Translations under genes and position numbers: made by a program | Source of the DNA: Streptomyces sp. TLI_235 | GTDB lineage: Bacteria > Actinomycetota > Actinomycetes > Streptomycetales > Streptomycetaceae | Assembly (NCBI GenBank): GCA_002300355.1 | Contig: NSGV01000001.1 | Span: 1,178,001 to 1,242,000 of the forward strand | Direction of reading: 5' to 3' | DNA length: 64,000 nt | Notes under the pieces: generated by a model | Seen by the model: the letters and a program-made list of their open reading frames with translations, nothing else | What the model was told of the DNA's origin: nothing | Database searches by the model: none | In this document: one piece after another, positions 43,277 to 56,258 of the stretch | Layout: every line of letters begins with the position of its first letter | Numbering within the stretch: position 1 is the first letter of the stretch

Positions 43277-43834
43277 TCACTCCCCCGTCCAGTCCCCGCG
43301 GCGCGCCGCGAGCAGCGACCGCAGGCAGGCCAGACACCGCGACCGGGTGGGGCCGATGGAGCCGCGCGGGATGCCCGTCCGGGCGGCCAGCGCGGTGTAG
43401 CCGAGCTCCGGCGACTCGGCGAGCGAGAGCAGCAGCTCCGGGCAGCGCCCGGACAGCCGCGCCAGGGCCCGGCGGACGGCCCGGGCGAGCTCGGCGGCCA
43501 GCAGCTCCTCGTGCGGCCCGCGCCGGGCCACCGCCGGCCGCGGCACCGAAACCTCCGGGACGGCGGCGCCGCGGGCCGCCAGCGCGGATCGGACGGCGCA
43601 GCCGCGCAGCCAGCCGCGGCGGTCCCGGGGCAGCCCGGGGCCGGCCGCCCGCTCGACGGCCTGCAGCCAGACCTCCTGCTCCAGGTCCTCGCCGTCCAGC
43701 CGGTCCCCGGCCAGCACGGCGAGGAAGGGCACGAGATCGCGGCGCAGCTCGTCGACGGGGAGATCGGCGAGGGGACGGCACTCGGCGGGCGGAGCGGCGT
43801 GGGGCGGAGCAGCGTCAGGCGGGGCTTCGGTCAC
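43277..43834 (-). CDS. small ECF-like RNA polymerase sigma factor
   Basis: 185 aa. A region 2-like part (DLVPFLAVLAGDRLDGEDLEQEVWLQ, cited in pieces: DLEQEVWLQAVERA) and a region 4 helix-turn-helix (ELGYTALAARTGIPRGSIGP then TRSRCLACLRSLL) are visible. Region 2 is divergent from typical ECF factors and there is no anti-sigma gene adjacent; a Pro/Ala-rich N-terminus precedes it. The start is GTG with no strong ribosome site. It sits downstream of argH, 62 bp after its stop. Confidence 0.75.
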   Translation of the reverse strand: MTEAPPDAAPPHAAPPAECRPLADLPVDELRRDLVPFLAVLAGDRLDGEDLEQEVWLQAVERAAGPGLPRDRRGWLRGCAVRSALAARGAAVPEVSVPRPAVARRGPHEELLAAELARAVRRALARLSGRCPELLLSLAESPELGYTALAARTGIPRGSIGPTRSRCLACLRSLLAARRGDWTGE

Positions 43835-43896
43835 ATCGGCCGCAACGAGTGGAGGCGCGCCTGGTCACCCGGCGCGCCCCTTCGTTCGCGGGCGGG

Positions 43897-45348
<1,452 letters not shown>

Positions 45349-45367
45349 TTACACAGGTGATGGGCGT

Positions 45368-45400
45368 GAGCCCCGGCCGTGGGGAGTGCGGCCGGGGCTC
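45368..45400 (-). terminator. hairpin between argG and argH
   Basis: Perfect 12-bp stem (45368-45379 with 45389-45400), 9-nt loop, 15 bp after the argG stop. Confidence 0.6.
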
Positions 45401-45415
45401 GGGACGTGCTGCGGC

Positions 45416-46609
45416 TCAGGCGAGGTCGCGGCGGGCGGCGATCTTGGAGGACATGCCGAAGATCTCGATGAAACCCTTGGACATCGACTGGTCGAAGGTG
45501 TCGCCGGTGTCGTAGGTGGCGAGGTTGAAGTCGTACAGCGACCGGTCCGACTTGCGGCCGTTGACCACGGCGCGGCCGCCGTGCAGCACCATCCGGATCT
45601 CGCCGGAGACGTGCTGGTTGGCCTCGTTGACGAAGCCGTCCAGGGCGCGCTTGAGCGGGGAGAACCAGAGGCCGTCGTAGACGAGCTCGGCCCAGCGCTG
45701 CTCGACCTGCCGCTTGTAGCGGGCCAGCTCGCGCTCGACGGTGACGTTCTCCAGGGCCTGGTGGGCGGTGATCAGGGCGATCGCGCCGGGGGCCTCGTAG
45801 ATCTCGCGGGACTTGATGCCGACGAGGCGGTCCTCGACCATGTCGAGGCGGCCGACGCCCTGGGCACCGGCCCGCTTGTTCAGCTCCTCGACGGCCTGCA
45901 GGACGGTGACCTTGCGGCCGTCGATCGCGACCGGCACGCCGGCCTCGAACGTGATGACGACCTCGTCCGCCTCGCGCGGGGTGGCCGGGTTCTGGGTGTA
46001 CTCGTAGACGTCCTCGATCGGGGCGTTCCAGATGTCCTCGAGGAAGCCCGTCTCGACGGCGCGGCCGAAGACGTTCTGGTCGATCGAGTACGGCGACTTC
46101 TTGGTGGTCGCGATCGGCAGGCCCTTGGCCTCGGCGAAGGCGATCGCCTTGTCGCGGGTCATCGCGTAGTCGCGGACCGGGGCGATGCACTTGAGGCTCG
46201 GGGCGAGCGAGTTGATGCCGACCTCGAAGCGGACCTGGTCGTTGCCCTTGCCGGTGCAGCCGTGGGCGACGGTGGTGGCGCCGTGCTTCTGCGCGGCGGC
46301 GACCAGGTGCTTGACGATCACCGGCCGGGACAGCGCGGAGACCAGCGGGTACTCGCCCTGGTAGAGGGCGTTGGCCTTGACGGCCGGCAGGCAGTACTCG
46401 TCGGCGAACTCGGTGCGGGCGTCCGCCACCTCGGCCTCGACGGCGCCGCAGTCCAGCGCGCGCTGGCGGATGACGTCCAGGTCCTCGCCGCCCTGGCCGA
46501 CGTCGACGGCGACGGCGATGACCTCGGCACCGGTCTCCTCGGCGATCCAGCCGATGCAGACGGACGTGTCAAGACCGCCCGAGTAGGCGAGTACGACGCG
46601 CTCGGTCAC
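45416..46609 (-). CDS. argG: argininosuccinate synthase
   Basis: Joins citrulline and aspartate using ATP. 397 aa. The PP-loop is [13 protein letters not shown], with [17 protein letters not shown] and [17 protein letters not shown] following. The GTG at 46609 has AGGAGAAA 5 nt upstream; the reading frame remains open 72 codons further through the operator region without meaning. It has its own promoter with an ARG-box-like operator. Confidence 0.97.
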   Translation of the reverse strand: MTERVVLAYSGGLDTSVCIGWIAEETGAEVIAVAVDVGQGGEDLDVIRQRALDCGAVEAEVADARTEFADEYCLPAVKANALYQGEYPLVSALSRPVIVKHLVAAAQKHGATTVAHGCTGKGNDQVRFEVGINSLAPSLKCIAPVRDYAMTRDKAIAFAEAKGLPIATTKKSPYSIDQNVFGRAVETGFLEDIWNAPIEDVYEYTQNPATPREADEVVITFEAGVPVAIDGRKVTVLQAVEELNKRAGAQGVGRLDMVEDRLVGIKSREIYEAPGAIALITAHQALENVTVERELARYKRQVEQRWAELVYDGLWFSPLKRALDGFVNEANQHVSGEIRMVLHGGRAVVNGRKSDRSLYDFNLATYDTGDTFDQSMSKGFIEIFGMSSKIAARRDLA

Positions 46610-46677
46610 GGCTTTCTCCTTCACAGACGGTACGAACAGGGCGGAGCCCACTGCGGGGCGACTCCCATGCGGCGATA

Positions 46678-46711
46678 GGCATAAGTATGCACTACCGCGT
46701 ATGGATTTCAA
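46678..46711 (-). promoter_or_regulatory. argG promoter with ARG-box-like operator
   Basis: Minus-strand TTGAAA (46711-46706), 17-bp spacer, ATACTT (46688-46683). The inverted repeat GCATAAGTATGC (46679-46690) covers the -10 region and resembles an ArgR half-site pair. The patch is AT-rich in a GC-rich genome. Confidence 0.65.
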
Positions 46712-46819
46712 AACGCGGGCCGCGCCTCGGGCCGGGCTCGCGGCCAAGGTAGGCCCGCCCCCGGGCCGGGTCAACGACCGCCCCGGCGCCACGCTGCACA
46801 CGGAATACGCCGAAACGCA

Positions 46820-46855
46820 CACCACCCCGGCGACCGCGCGGTCGCCGGGGTGGTG
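46820..46855 (-). terminator. argR terminator hairpin
   Basis: Perfect 17-bp stem (46820-46836 with 46839-46855), 24 bp after the argR stop. It ends the argCJBDR operon. Confidence 0.75.
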
Positions 46856-46878
46856 CGGGAGGTACCTGAGGCGCGCGG

Positions 46879-47427
46879 CTACTGGGCCTTGGCCTGGGCC
46901 AGCTGCATCAGGTGGTCGGCCAGCGCCTGGCCGCCCGCCGGGTCACGGCTGATCAGCAGCACCGTGTCGTCGCCGGCGATCGTGCCGATGATCTCGTAGG
47001 TCTCGGCGGCGTCGATCGCCGAGGCGAGGAACTGCGCCGCACCCGGCGGGGTGCGCAGCACGACCAGGTTGCCGGAGGCCGTCGCGGAGACCATGAGCTC
47101 GCCCGCCAGCCGGGCCATCCTGGCCTCGCTGGCGGACTCCCCCATCGGCGCGCGCGGCGTGCGGTCGCCGCCCTCGGCCGGCACCGCGTAGATCAGCGCG
47201 CCGTCCCGGTTGCGGATCTTCACCGCGCCCAGCTCGTCCAGATCCCGCGACAGGGTGGCCTGGGTGACGACCAGTCCGTCGTCGGCGAGCAGCTTGGCGA
47301 GCTGGCTCTGCGAGCGGACGGGCTGACGGGTCAACAGGTCCACGATCCGCCGGTGGCGCGCGGTGCGGGTCTGCGGGACCTGCGGCGTCGCCCCGGAGGC
47401 GGGCTGGTCGGACTGGGGTGCGGTCAT
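46879..47427 (-). CDS. argR: arginine repressor ArgR
   Basis: Hexameric repressor using arginine as co-repressor. 182 aa. The N-terminal winged helix has [20 protein letters not shown] and [20 protein letters not shown]; the C-terminal oligomer/arginine domain has [24 protein letters not shown] lies 8 nt before the ATG. It is the last gene of argC-J-B-D-R, so it should control its own operon. Confidence 0.96.
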   Translation of the reverse strand: MTAPQSDQPASGATPQVPQTRTARHRRIVDLLTRQPVRSQSQLAKLLADDGLVVTQATLSRDLDELGAVKIRNRDGALIYAVPAEGGDRTPRAPMGESASEARMARLAGELMVSATASGNLVVLRTPPGAAQFLASAIDAAETYEIIGTIAGDDTVLLISRDPAGGQALADHLMQLAQAKAQ

Positions 47428-47450
47428 GTGACGATTCTCCCGGACTCCGG

Positions 47451-48647
47451 TCAGCTGTTCGCGTCGGGGGCTTCCCGCACCGACCGGAGGATGCCGGGGA
47501 GCGCCGCGAGGAAGGAGTCCGCCTCCTGCTCGGTCAGCACCAGCGGCGGCACGAGCCGGACGGCGTCCGGCACCGCGGCGTTCACCAGGAAGCCGGCCCG
47601 CTGGGCGGCGGCCTGCACCCGGGCGGAGACCGGCTCGGTCAGCACGATGCCGAGCAGCAGGCCGGCGCCGCGGACGTGGCTCACCAGCGGGTCGCCGATC
47701 GCCTCGATGCCGTGCCGCAGCTTGTCGCCGATCTTGCGGACGTGCTCCAGCAGGCCCTCGGCCGCGATCGTCTCCAGGACGGCGAGGCCGGCGGCGGCGA
47801 CGACCGGGTTGCCGCCGAAGGTGGTGCCGTGCTGGCCGGGGTGGAGCAGGTCGGCGGTCGGGCCGAAGGCGACCGCGGCACCGATCGGCAGGCCGCCGCC
47901 GAGGCCCTTGGCGAGGGTGACGATGTCCGGCTCGACGCCCTCGTACGCCTGGTGGGCGAACCAGTGGCCGGTACGGCCGACGCCGGTCTGGATCTCGTCC
48001 AGGACCAGCAGGGTGCCGGCGGCGCGGGTGATCTCCCGGGCCGCCCGCAGGTAGCCCTCGGGCAGCGGGATCGCGCCGTTCTCGCCCTGGATCGGCTCCA
48101 GGAAGACGGCGGCGGTCTCGGTGGTGACGGCGGCCCGCAGCGCCTCGATGTCACCGAACGGCACGTGGCTGACGTCGCCGGGCAGCGGCTTGAACGGCTC
48201 CTGCTTGGCGGGCTGGGCGGTGAGCGCGAGGGCGCCCATCGTCCGGCCGTGGAAGGCGCCCTGCAGCGAGACCAGGTGGGTGCGGCCGGTCAGCCGGCTG
48301 ATCTTGAAGGCGGCCTCGTTGGCCTCGGCGCCGGAGTTGCAGAAGAAGACCCGGCCCGGGCGGCCGAAGAGTTCCAGCAGCTTCTCCGCGAGCTTCACGG
48401 TCGGCTCGGCCATGAAGAGGTTGGAGACGTGGCCGAGGGTGCCGATCTGCCGGGTGACGGCCTCCACCACGGCCGGGTGGGCGGAGCCGAGCGCGTTGAC
48501 GGCGATGCCGCCGACCAGGTCGAGGTACTCCCGGCCGTCGGCGTCCCACACCTTGGCGCCCTCGCCGCGGACCAGCGGGATCCGCGGGGTGCCGTAGTTG
48601 TCCATCAGCGCGTGCTGCCACCGCTGGGTGAGGTCGGTGTTGCTCAT
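47451..48647 (-). CDS. argD: acetylornithine aminotransferase
   Basis: PLP enzyme making N-acetylornithine from the semialdehyde and glutamate. 398 aa. PLP-site features: [32 protein letters not shown], and the lysine in [14 protein letters not shown]. The ATG overlaps the argB stop by 4 nt. Confidence 0.96.
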   Translation of the reverse strand: MSNTDLTQRWQHALMDNYGTPRIPLVRGEGAKVWDADGREYLDLVGGIAVNALGSAHPAVVEAVTRQIGTLGHVSNLFMAEPTVKLAEKLLELFGRPGRVFFCNSGAEANEAAFKISRLTGRTHLVSLQGAFHGRTMGALALTAQPAKQEPFKPLPGDVSHVPFGDIEALRAAVTTETAAVFLEPIQGENGAIPLPEGYLRAAREITRAAGTLLVLDEIQTGVGRTGHWFAHQAYEGVEPDIVTLAKGLGGGLPIGAAVAFGPTADLLHPGQHGTTFGGNPVVAAAGLAVLETIAAEGLLEHVRKIGDKLRHGIEAIGDPLVSHVRGAGLLLGIVLTEPVSARVQAAAQRAGFLVNAAVPDAVRLVPPLVLTEQEADSFLAALPGILRSVREAPDANS

Positions 48648-49576
48648 GCCAGGCCCCCGAGTACGGTCGGTTCGTCGTCGGGCACGACCATGGTGCCGAC
48701 GCCCTCGTCGGTGAAGATCTCCAGCAGCAGGCTGTGCTGCACCCGCCCGTCCAGCACGCGGGCGGTACCCACGCCGGAGCGGACGGCCCGCAGGCAGCCC
48801 TCCATCTTGGGGAGCATGCCGGTCGCCAGCGACGGCAGCATCTCCTCCAGCTCGGACGCGGTGAGCTGGCTGATCACGTCGTCGGAGTTCGGCCAGTCCT
48901 TGTAGAGGCCCTCGACGTCGGTGAGCACGACGAGCATCTCCGCGCCGAGCGCGACCGCGAGCGCGGCCGCGGCGGTGTCGGCGTTGATGTTGTAGACGTG
49001 GCCGTCGGCGCCGCGGGCGATCGAGGAGATCACCGGGATGCGGCCGTCGCCGATCAGTGCCTTCACGGCGCCGGCCTCGATGTTGACGATGTCGCCGACC
49101 AGGCCGATGTCGACCTGCTCGCCGTCGACCACGGCGTACCGCTTGACGGCCGTCATGGTGTGCGCGTCCTCGCCGGTCATGCCGACCGCGAACGGGCCGT
49201 GCCCGTTGAGCAGGCCGACCAGCTCGCGCTGGACCTGCCCGGCGAGCACCATCCGGACGACATCCATGGTCTCCGGGGTGGTGACCCGCAGGCCCGCGGT
49301 GAACGAGGATTCCAGGCCCAGCTTGTCGAGCTGGGCGTTGATCTGCGGGCCGCCGCCGTGCACGACCACCGGGTTCAGGCCGGCGTAGCGCAGGAAGACC
49401 ACGTCCTGCGCGAACGCGGCCTTGAGGTCCTCGTCGACCATGGCGTTGCCGCCGAACTTGATCACGACGGTCTTGCCGTGGAAGCGCTCCAGCCACGGGA
49501 GCGCCTCGATGAGGGTGCGGGCCTTCGGCAGCGCGGCGTTGCTGCGGGCCTGTTCACCCTTGGGTGCGATCTTCAC
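48644..49576 (-). CDS. argB: acetylglutamate kinase
   Basis: Phosphorylates N-acetylglutamate, the usual feedback point of the pathway. 310 aa. [29 protein letters not shown] and the C-terminal [15 protein letters not shown] end are present. The N-terminal extension before the fold is the type found in arginine-inhibited kinases. The GTG at 49576 is used; a GTG at 49612 would overlap argJ. Confidence 0.95.
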   Translation of the reverse strand: MKIAPKGEQARSNAALPKARTLIEALPWLERFHGKTVVIKFGGNAMVDEDLKAAFAQDVVFLRYAGLNPVVVHGGGPQINAQLDKLGLESSFTAGLRVTTPETMDVVRMVLAGQVQRELVGLLNGHGPFAVGMTGEDAHTMTAVKRYAVVDGEQVDIGLVGDIVNIEAGAVKALIGDGRIPVISSIARGADGHVYNINADTAAAALAVALGAEMLVVLTDVEGLYKDWPNSDDVISQLTASELEEMLPSLATGMLPKMEGCLRAVRSGVGTARVLDGRVQHSLLLEIFTDEGVGTMVVPDDEPTVLGGLA

Positions 49577-49595
49577 GGTCTCTTGTCCCCCGGGA

Positions 49596-51858
<2,263 letters not shown>

Positions 51859-52067
51859 GGAGCTCCGGACGTCCCGGGACCAGCCTGCCCGATCCCCGCC
51901 GGACCGGGCCGCCAATCGTCGGAACCCTCCAATGTTCCCACGCCCGACATGGTGGCCGCCCGTGCCCGAATGAGCGTCAGATGGCTGGCAGAGTGACAAT
52001 CGGGCCCGACCGGCGGCACGGCTGCGGCGGGCACGGGATTGTGTTCCTTCCACAAGGGAGTTCACCA

Positions 52068-53285
52068 GTGAGTACACCGACCGATGTCGTGGTCACCGGC
52101 CTGGGGGCCACCACCCCGCTCGGCGGGGACACCCCCTCGACCTGGGCGGCGATGCTGGCCGGGGCGTCCGGGGTCACCGCGATCGAGGAGGAGTGGGCGG
52201 CCGGGCTGCCGGTGCGGATCGCCGGGCGGCTCGCGGTGGAGCCCGCCGGGCTGCTGGACCGGGTGCAGGCCCGGAGGACGGACCGCTGCGAGCAGGTGGC
52301 GCTGGTCGCCGCCCGGGAGGCCTGGGCGGACGCCGGCCGCCCGGAGGTCGATCCGGAGCGGCTGGCCGTGGTCGTCGGGACGGGTACCGGCGGGGCGCTG
52401 ACCATGCTCGGGCAGGACGACGTGCTGGAGGCGGCCGGCGTGCGCCGGGTCTCCCCGCACACCGTGCCGATGCTGATGGCCAACGGCCCGGCGGCCTGGG
52501 TGAGCATCGACCTCGGCGCCCGCGGCGGCGCCCACGCCCCGGTCAGCGCCTGCGCCTCCGGAGCGGAGGCGATCGCCCTCGGGCTGGACCTGATCCGGCT
52601 CGGCCGGGCCGACGTGGTGGTGGCCGGCGGCGCCGAGGCCTGCATCTGCCCGCTCACCCTGGCCGGTTTCGCCCAGGCGAAGGCGCACTCCACCCGCAAC
52701 GACGCGCCCGCCGCGGCCTCCCGGCCGTTCGACACCGGACGGGACGGCTTCGTCATCGGCGAGGGCGCGGCCGTGGTCGTCCTGGAGCGGGCCGGTTTCG
52801 CGGCCGCCCGCGCGGCCCGTCCGTACGCGGCGCTCGCCGGCGCCGCCGTCACCTCGGACGCCCACCACATCACCGCCGCCCACCCGGAGGGCCAGGTCCG
52901 GGCGATGCGGCGGGCCCTGGCCGCGGCCGGCCTCTCCCCGCTGGAGGTGGACCTGGTGCACGCCCACGCGACCTCCACGCCGCTGGGCGACCTCGCGGAG
53001 GCGCGGTCGGTCGCCGAGGCGGTCGGCACCCACCCGGCGGTCACCGCGATCAAGTCGATGACCGGGCATCTCTTCGGTGCGGCCGGGGCACTGGGCGCCG
53101 TCGCGGCCGTCCTGTCGGTGCGGGACGGTGTCGTCCCGGCGACCCTGAACCTCGACGAGCCCGACCCGGAGGTGAAGCTGGACGTCGTCACCGGCGGCCC
53201 GCGGCCGGGCCGGTACAACGCGGCCCTCGGAAACGCCTTCGGCTTCGGCGGCCACAACGTCTCGCTGGTGTTCACGGGCGTCTGA
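52068..53285 (+). CDS. stand-alone beta-ketoacyl-ACP synthase (FabF/KAS II type)
   Basis: 405 aa thiolase fold with Cys162 (PVSACASGAEA), His299 (VHAHATSTPLGD) and His333 (IKSMTGHLFGAAG) in the proper C-H-H order, and the GNAFGFGGHNVSL end. No acyl carrier protein, ketoreductase or chain-length factor lies nearby, so the acceptor is unknown. It may serve a secondary lipid or polyketide path. The start is GTG with GGGAG 7 nt upstream. It is divergent from argC. Confidence 0.88.
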   Translation: MSTPTDVVVTGLGATTPLGGDTPSTWAAMLAGASGVTAIEEEWAAGLPVRIAGRLAVEPAGLLDRVQARRTDRCEQVALVAAREAWADAGRPEVDPERLAVVVGTGTGGALTMLGQDDVLEAAGVRRVSPHTVPMLMANGPAAWVSIDLGARGGAHAPVSACASGAEAIALGLDLIRLGRADVVVAGGAEACICPLTLAGFAQAKAHSTRNDAPAAASRPFDTGRDGFVIGEGAAVVVLERAGFAAARAARPYAALAGAAVTSDAHHITAAHPEGQVRAMRRALAAAGLSPLEVDLVHAHATSTPLGDLAEARSVAEAVGTHPAVTAIKSMTGHLFGAAGALGAVAAVLSVRDGVVPATLNLDEPDPEVKLDVVTGGPRPGRYNAALGNAFGFGGHNVSLVFTGV

Positions 53286-53299
53286 CGCGACCACGGCAC

Positions 53300-53334
53300 G
53301 GTGCCCGTGGGCCGGCAGCCGGCCCACGGGCACC
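53300..53334. terminator. bidirectional terminator between the ketosynthase and SRPBCC genes
   Basis: Perfect 16-bp stem (53300-53315 with 53319-53334), 3-nt loop, between convergent stops. Confidence 0.8.
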
Positions 53335-53343
53335 GCGAGGGCG

Positions 53344-53784
53344 TCAGTGCCAGTTGCTGATCCTGACATCGCGCGGCGCGGGGGCACCCGTGCCGGTTTC
53401 GAGCAGCTGCTTGAGGCTCATCAGGAAGGTCGCCCACTTGGTGCTGCAGTGGTACATGAATTCCACCGGCTCCCGCCACCCCTCGTGCCGGAACAGCACG
53501 ATCGTGAAGCCGTCCTCCTGCTTGAGGTCGAAGCCGACCTGCGTGCCGATCCACTCGGCGGGGCCGTCGACGACCTCCCAGAGCACCCGCCGGCCGGGCC
53601 GGGCTTCGAGGACCTTCATGTCGAACCCGCCGGGCTCGAAGCGGAACCGGAGCACGCCGCCTGGGGCGCCGTCGCCGTCAGTGTCCTCCGTCCACCAGTT
53701 CGCCAGGCCCTCGACCGTGGTCAGGGCGGCGTAGACGTCGTCGGGGGACGACAGGACTCCGATTCTGTGCAGGATGTCGGCCAT
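53344..53784 (-). CDS. SRPBCC-domain protein 1
   Basis: 146 aa, AHSA1/START-like fold: ILHRIGVLSSPDDVYAALTT, GLANWWTEDTDG, and a long C-terminal helix (TKWATFLMSLKQLLETG). Such proteins bind hydrophobic ligands or act as small co-chaperone-like factors; here nothing more can be said. GAGG lies 7 nt before the ATG. It lies 90 bp after the ArsR gene and is probably the third gene of its operon. Confidence 0.83.
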   Translation of the reverse strand: MADILHRIGVLSSPDDVYAALTTVEGLANWWTEDTDGDGAPGGVLRFRFEPGGFDMKVLEARPGRRVLWEVVDGPAEWIGTQVGFDLKQEDGFTIVLFRHEGWREPVEFMYHCSTKWATFLMSLKQLLETGTGAPAPRDVRISNWH

Positions 53785-53874
53785 CTCGACACCTCTTCCT
53801 TGTCCGGGCGCCCGCGGGTGCGGGCAGGTCGGGTCGGCGCCGCCGCGGCTGCGGCGGCACGGCTTTCGTTCGGG

Positions 53875-54213
53875 TCAGTCCTCCCGGCCGTGCTGGAGGG
53901 CTTCGGCGATCCGCTTGATGCGGCTGAGCCGGGCGTCCCAGGCGGCCCCGACGGAGGACAGTTGCGCGACCGCGCGGGCGAGTTGGGCCTCGTCCACCTC
54001 GTAGCGGCGCTCACGGCCGGCCGGCGCGGCATGGACCAGCCCGACCCGGTCGAGCACGGTGAGGTGCTTGGCGACCGCCTGCCGGGTGACGGGCAGCCGC
54101 TCGCTCAGCGTCGTCGCCGTACCGCCGCCGTCGGCCAGCAGCAGGTCGAGCATCCGCCGCCGGGTGGGGTCCCCCACGGCCGACCACAGGTCGTCGTCGA
54201 CGGCGGCGTTCAT
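53875..54213 (-). CDS. ArsR-family transcription regulator
   Basis: 112 aa winged helix: VDDDLWSAVGDPTRRRMLDL, TATTLSERLPVTRQAVAKHL, TVLDRVGLVHAAPAGRERRY. No metal-binding Cys pair is seen (CxC absent), so it belongs to the SRPBCC-linked, non-metal branch. The ATG at 54213 overlaps the upstream SRPBCC stop by 4 nt. The twin operator upstream of the operon is its likely target. Confidence 0.9.
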   Translation of the reverse strand: MNAAVDDDLWSAVGDPTRRRMLDLLLADGGGTATTLSERLPVTRQAVAKHLTVLDRVGLVHAAPAGRERRYEVDEAQLARAVAQLSSVGAAWDARLSRIKRIAEALQHGRED

Positions 54214-54674
54214 GGGGTCGACACCAGCCGGGCGACGTAGGCGGTGAGGCGGGGAAGGAAGTGGTCCCAGCCGGAGACGTGGTCGCGGTAGCACTCCTCC
54301 AGTACGGCCGCCTCCCAGCCCTTCTCCCGGAAGCCCGTCTCGGAGAAGCGCAGCAGCGTGCCGGCGCCCGACGGAACCAGGTCGAAGGTCACCAGGAGCG
54401 AGTTAGCCGGTGTGGCGGCCTCGCCCTCGTCGTACACCCAGCGGAAGGAGAACCGGCGGGGCGGGTCCGCCTCGACCACCGTGAGCCGTTCGACCTTCGC
54501 GTCGGGGGTCGAGCCGTCGCCGAACACGATCACCCCGAGGGCGCCGGGCACCGGCTTCAGGTCCGCCTCGTCCGGCCACCACTCGCGCAGGTGCTCGGGG
54601 GTGCTGAGGACTTCGTAGACCACCTCGGGTGCGGCTCCGATGTGGATCTCCCGCTCGATGCTGCCGTACTCCAT
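54210..54674 (-). CDS. SRPBCC-domain protein 2
   Basis: 154 aa, AHSA1-like: SIEREIHIGAAPEVVYEVLS, HLREWWPDEADLKPV, and VSGWDHFLPRLTAYVARL. First gene of the SRPBCC-ArsR-SRPBCC operon; GGAGG lies 6 nt before the ATG. Pairing of this fold with an ArsR repressor is common in actinobacteria; the ligand is unknown. Confidence 0.85.
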   Translation of the reverse strand: MEYGSIEREIHIGAAPEVVYEVLSTPEHLREWWPDEADLKPVPGALGVIVFGDGSTPDAKVERLTVVEADPPRRFSFRWVYDEGEAATPANSLLVTFDLVPSGAGTLLRFSETGFREKGWEAAVLEECYRDHVSGWDHFLPRLTAYVARLVSTP

Positions 54675-54693
54675 CGGACACCTCCGCCGTCAC

Positions 54694-54753
54694 GCAACCT
54701 TTGGTTGCATATAACGGTAGACCCGTCGCCCGGGATGTGCAACCAAGAGTTGC
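54694..54753 (-). promoter_or_regulatory. promoter with twin operator of the SRPBCC-ArsR operon
   Basis: Minus-strand TTGCAC (54742-54737), 17-bp spacer, TACCGT (54719-54714). Two copies of the 15-bp palindrome GCAAC-N5-GTTGC lie at 54694-54708 and 54739-54753, 45 bp centre to centre; one overlaps the -35, the other sits just past the -10. This is what an autoregulated ArsR operon should look like. Confidence 0.75.
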
Positions 54754-54801
54754 GCGAGATGCCGCCCGGGCCGGGCGGGCGGAGCGCCGCAGGACGCGGG
54801 G

Positions 54802-55950
54802 TCAGTTCTTCACGGCGCGCAGCAGGACGAACTTCGGGTCGCTCGCCACCGTGCGGCAGTTACCGAACAGGCGGCGGAGCTTGACGTGGTAGCCGAGGTG
54901 GCGGTTGCCGATCACCCAGAGCTCGCCGCCCGGCCGCAGGGCCCGGCGGGCACCGGTGAACATCCGCCAGGCGGTCGCGTCGGTGAGTGCCTGGTGGCTG
55001 TGGAACGGCGGGTTGTTGAGGACCAGGTCGACGCTGCCGGGGGCGACGGCGGCCATGCCGTCGCCGGCCTCGAAGCGGGCCGGGGCGTCGGCGCCGAGGT
55101 TGGCCCGGAAGGTGGCCTCGGCGGAGGCCACGGCCTGGTACGACTCGTCCAGGAAGACCACCTCGGCGCCCGGGTTGGCGAGGGCGGCCGCGGTGCCGAC
55201 GACGCCGTTGCCGCAGCCGAGGTCGACCACCGTCTCCGGGCCGCGCCGCTCCGGCAGGTGGTTCAGCAGGAAGCGGGTGCCGATGTCCAGGCGGTCGGCG
55301 CAGAAGATCCCGGCGTGGTTGTGGACGGGCCGCCCGGAGGCCGCACCGATGCCCTCCGGCAGCCGGTAGGTCTGCGGCCAGGGGCTGCCGGTGCGGGCGA
55401 TCGCGGGATCCGGCGTGCAGTGGATCAGGCGGGCCTTGCGGACGGCGAGCGAGGTGCGGGTCGGGCCGAGGACCGACTCGAAGAGCGTGAGCGTCGAGGT
55501 GTGGATCTCGGTGACCATGCCGGTGCCGACGACCACGGTGCCCTCGTGGACGGCCGGGGCGAGCCGGTGCAGCTGGTCCTCCAGCAGGGCGAGGCTCTTG
55601 GGCACCCGGACGAGCAGCACGTCGACCCGGTCCGGCGGGGTGTCGCGGGTGGACAGCAGCCGGACGGCGTCCGCGTGCTCGGCCCGGTTGCGGGCGAGGT
55701 TGGCGAGGGTGGCCTGCCGGCCCAGCCAGGAGTCGCCGATCTGCACGGGGTGGTGCTCGGCCAGCGCGGTGGCCAGCGCCCCCCAGCGGTCGCCGACGAC
55801 GGCGATCCGGCCGGTCAGGTCGGTTCCGCTCTCCGCCAGGTGCCGCAGCAGGTAGTCGTCGGCGGCGTCCCAGGCGCGCAGCCGGTCGCGGGGGTCCTCG
55901 GGGAAGCGGGTGAGGTCGATCTCGCCCCACGGCGTGCTCAAGCGGTTCAT
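54802..55950 (-). CDS. RlmG/RsmC-like rRNA guanine-N2 methyltransferase
   Basis: 382 aa, two-domain layout: an N-terminal degenerate methyltransferase half (residues about 1-190) and a C-terminal catalytic half with VVDLGCGNGVVGTAAALANP and the adenine/guanine-type NNPPFHSHQALTDA. In E. coli RlmG modifies G1835 of 23S rRNA and RsmC G1207 of 16S; which applies here is not certain, though the size fits RlmG. The ATG has a weak GGGTGG site. Confidence 0.85.
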   Translation of the reverse strand: MNRLSTPWGEIDLTRFPEDPRDRLRAWDAADDYLLRHLAESGTDLTGRIAVVGDRWGALATALAEHHPVQIGDSWLGRQATLANLARNRAEHADAVRLLSTRDTPPDRVDVLLVRVPKSLALLEDQLHRLAPAVHEGTVVVGTGMVTEIHTSTLTLFESVLGPTRTSLAVRKARLIHCTPDPAIARTGSPWPQTYRLPEGIGAASGRPVHNHAGIFCADRLDIGTRFLLNHLPERRGPETVVDLGCGNGVVGTAAALANPGAEVVFLDESYQAVASAEATFRANLGADAPARFEAGDGMAAVAPGSVDLVLNNPPFHSHQALTDATAWRMFTGARRALRPGGELWVIGNRHLGYHVKLRRLFGNCRTVASDPKFVLLRAVKN

Positions 55951-56258
55951 CGTCCACCCAGGCTATCCGACCTGCGGACCCGCTCCGGCGGGGCTGCGGC
56001 GCTTGCGGCGCCGCTGTCGGACCCTCCCGGACCTCCGCGCGGACGGCACGACCTCCGGTCGAGCCGCCTCCGTACCACCGGGTGGAGCGGCCGTGCCGGG
56101 CCCCGGTGACCGCCGGACCGTCATTCGGCGACGGCCCCCGGCCGTTGACGGCGCGTCGACCCGTGCCGGCGGTGGTGGGCGCCGACGGCGAGCGGGCGGG
56201 GCGGTGTTAGCCTGCGGCGAAGCGGCGCCGGGGGGCGCCGCAGTCTCGGGGGATCACG
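55951..56258. other. 308-bp divergent gap between rlmG-like and membrane protein genes
   Basis: Very GC-rich. TAGCCT at 56208-56213 could be a -10 for the plus-strand gene, but no -35 fits. Nothing else noticed. Confidence 0.4.
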
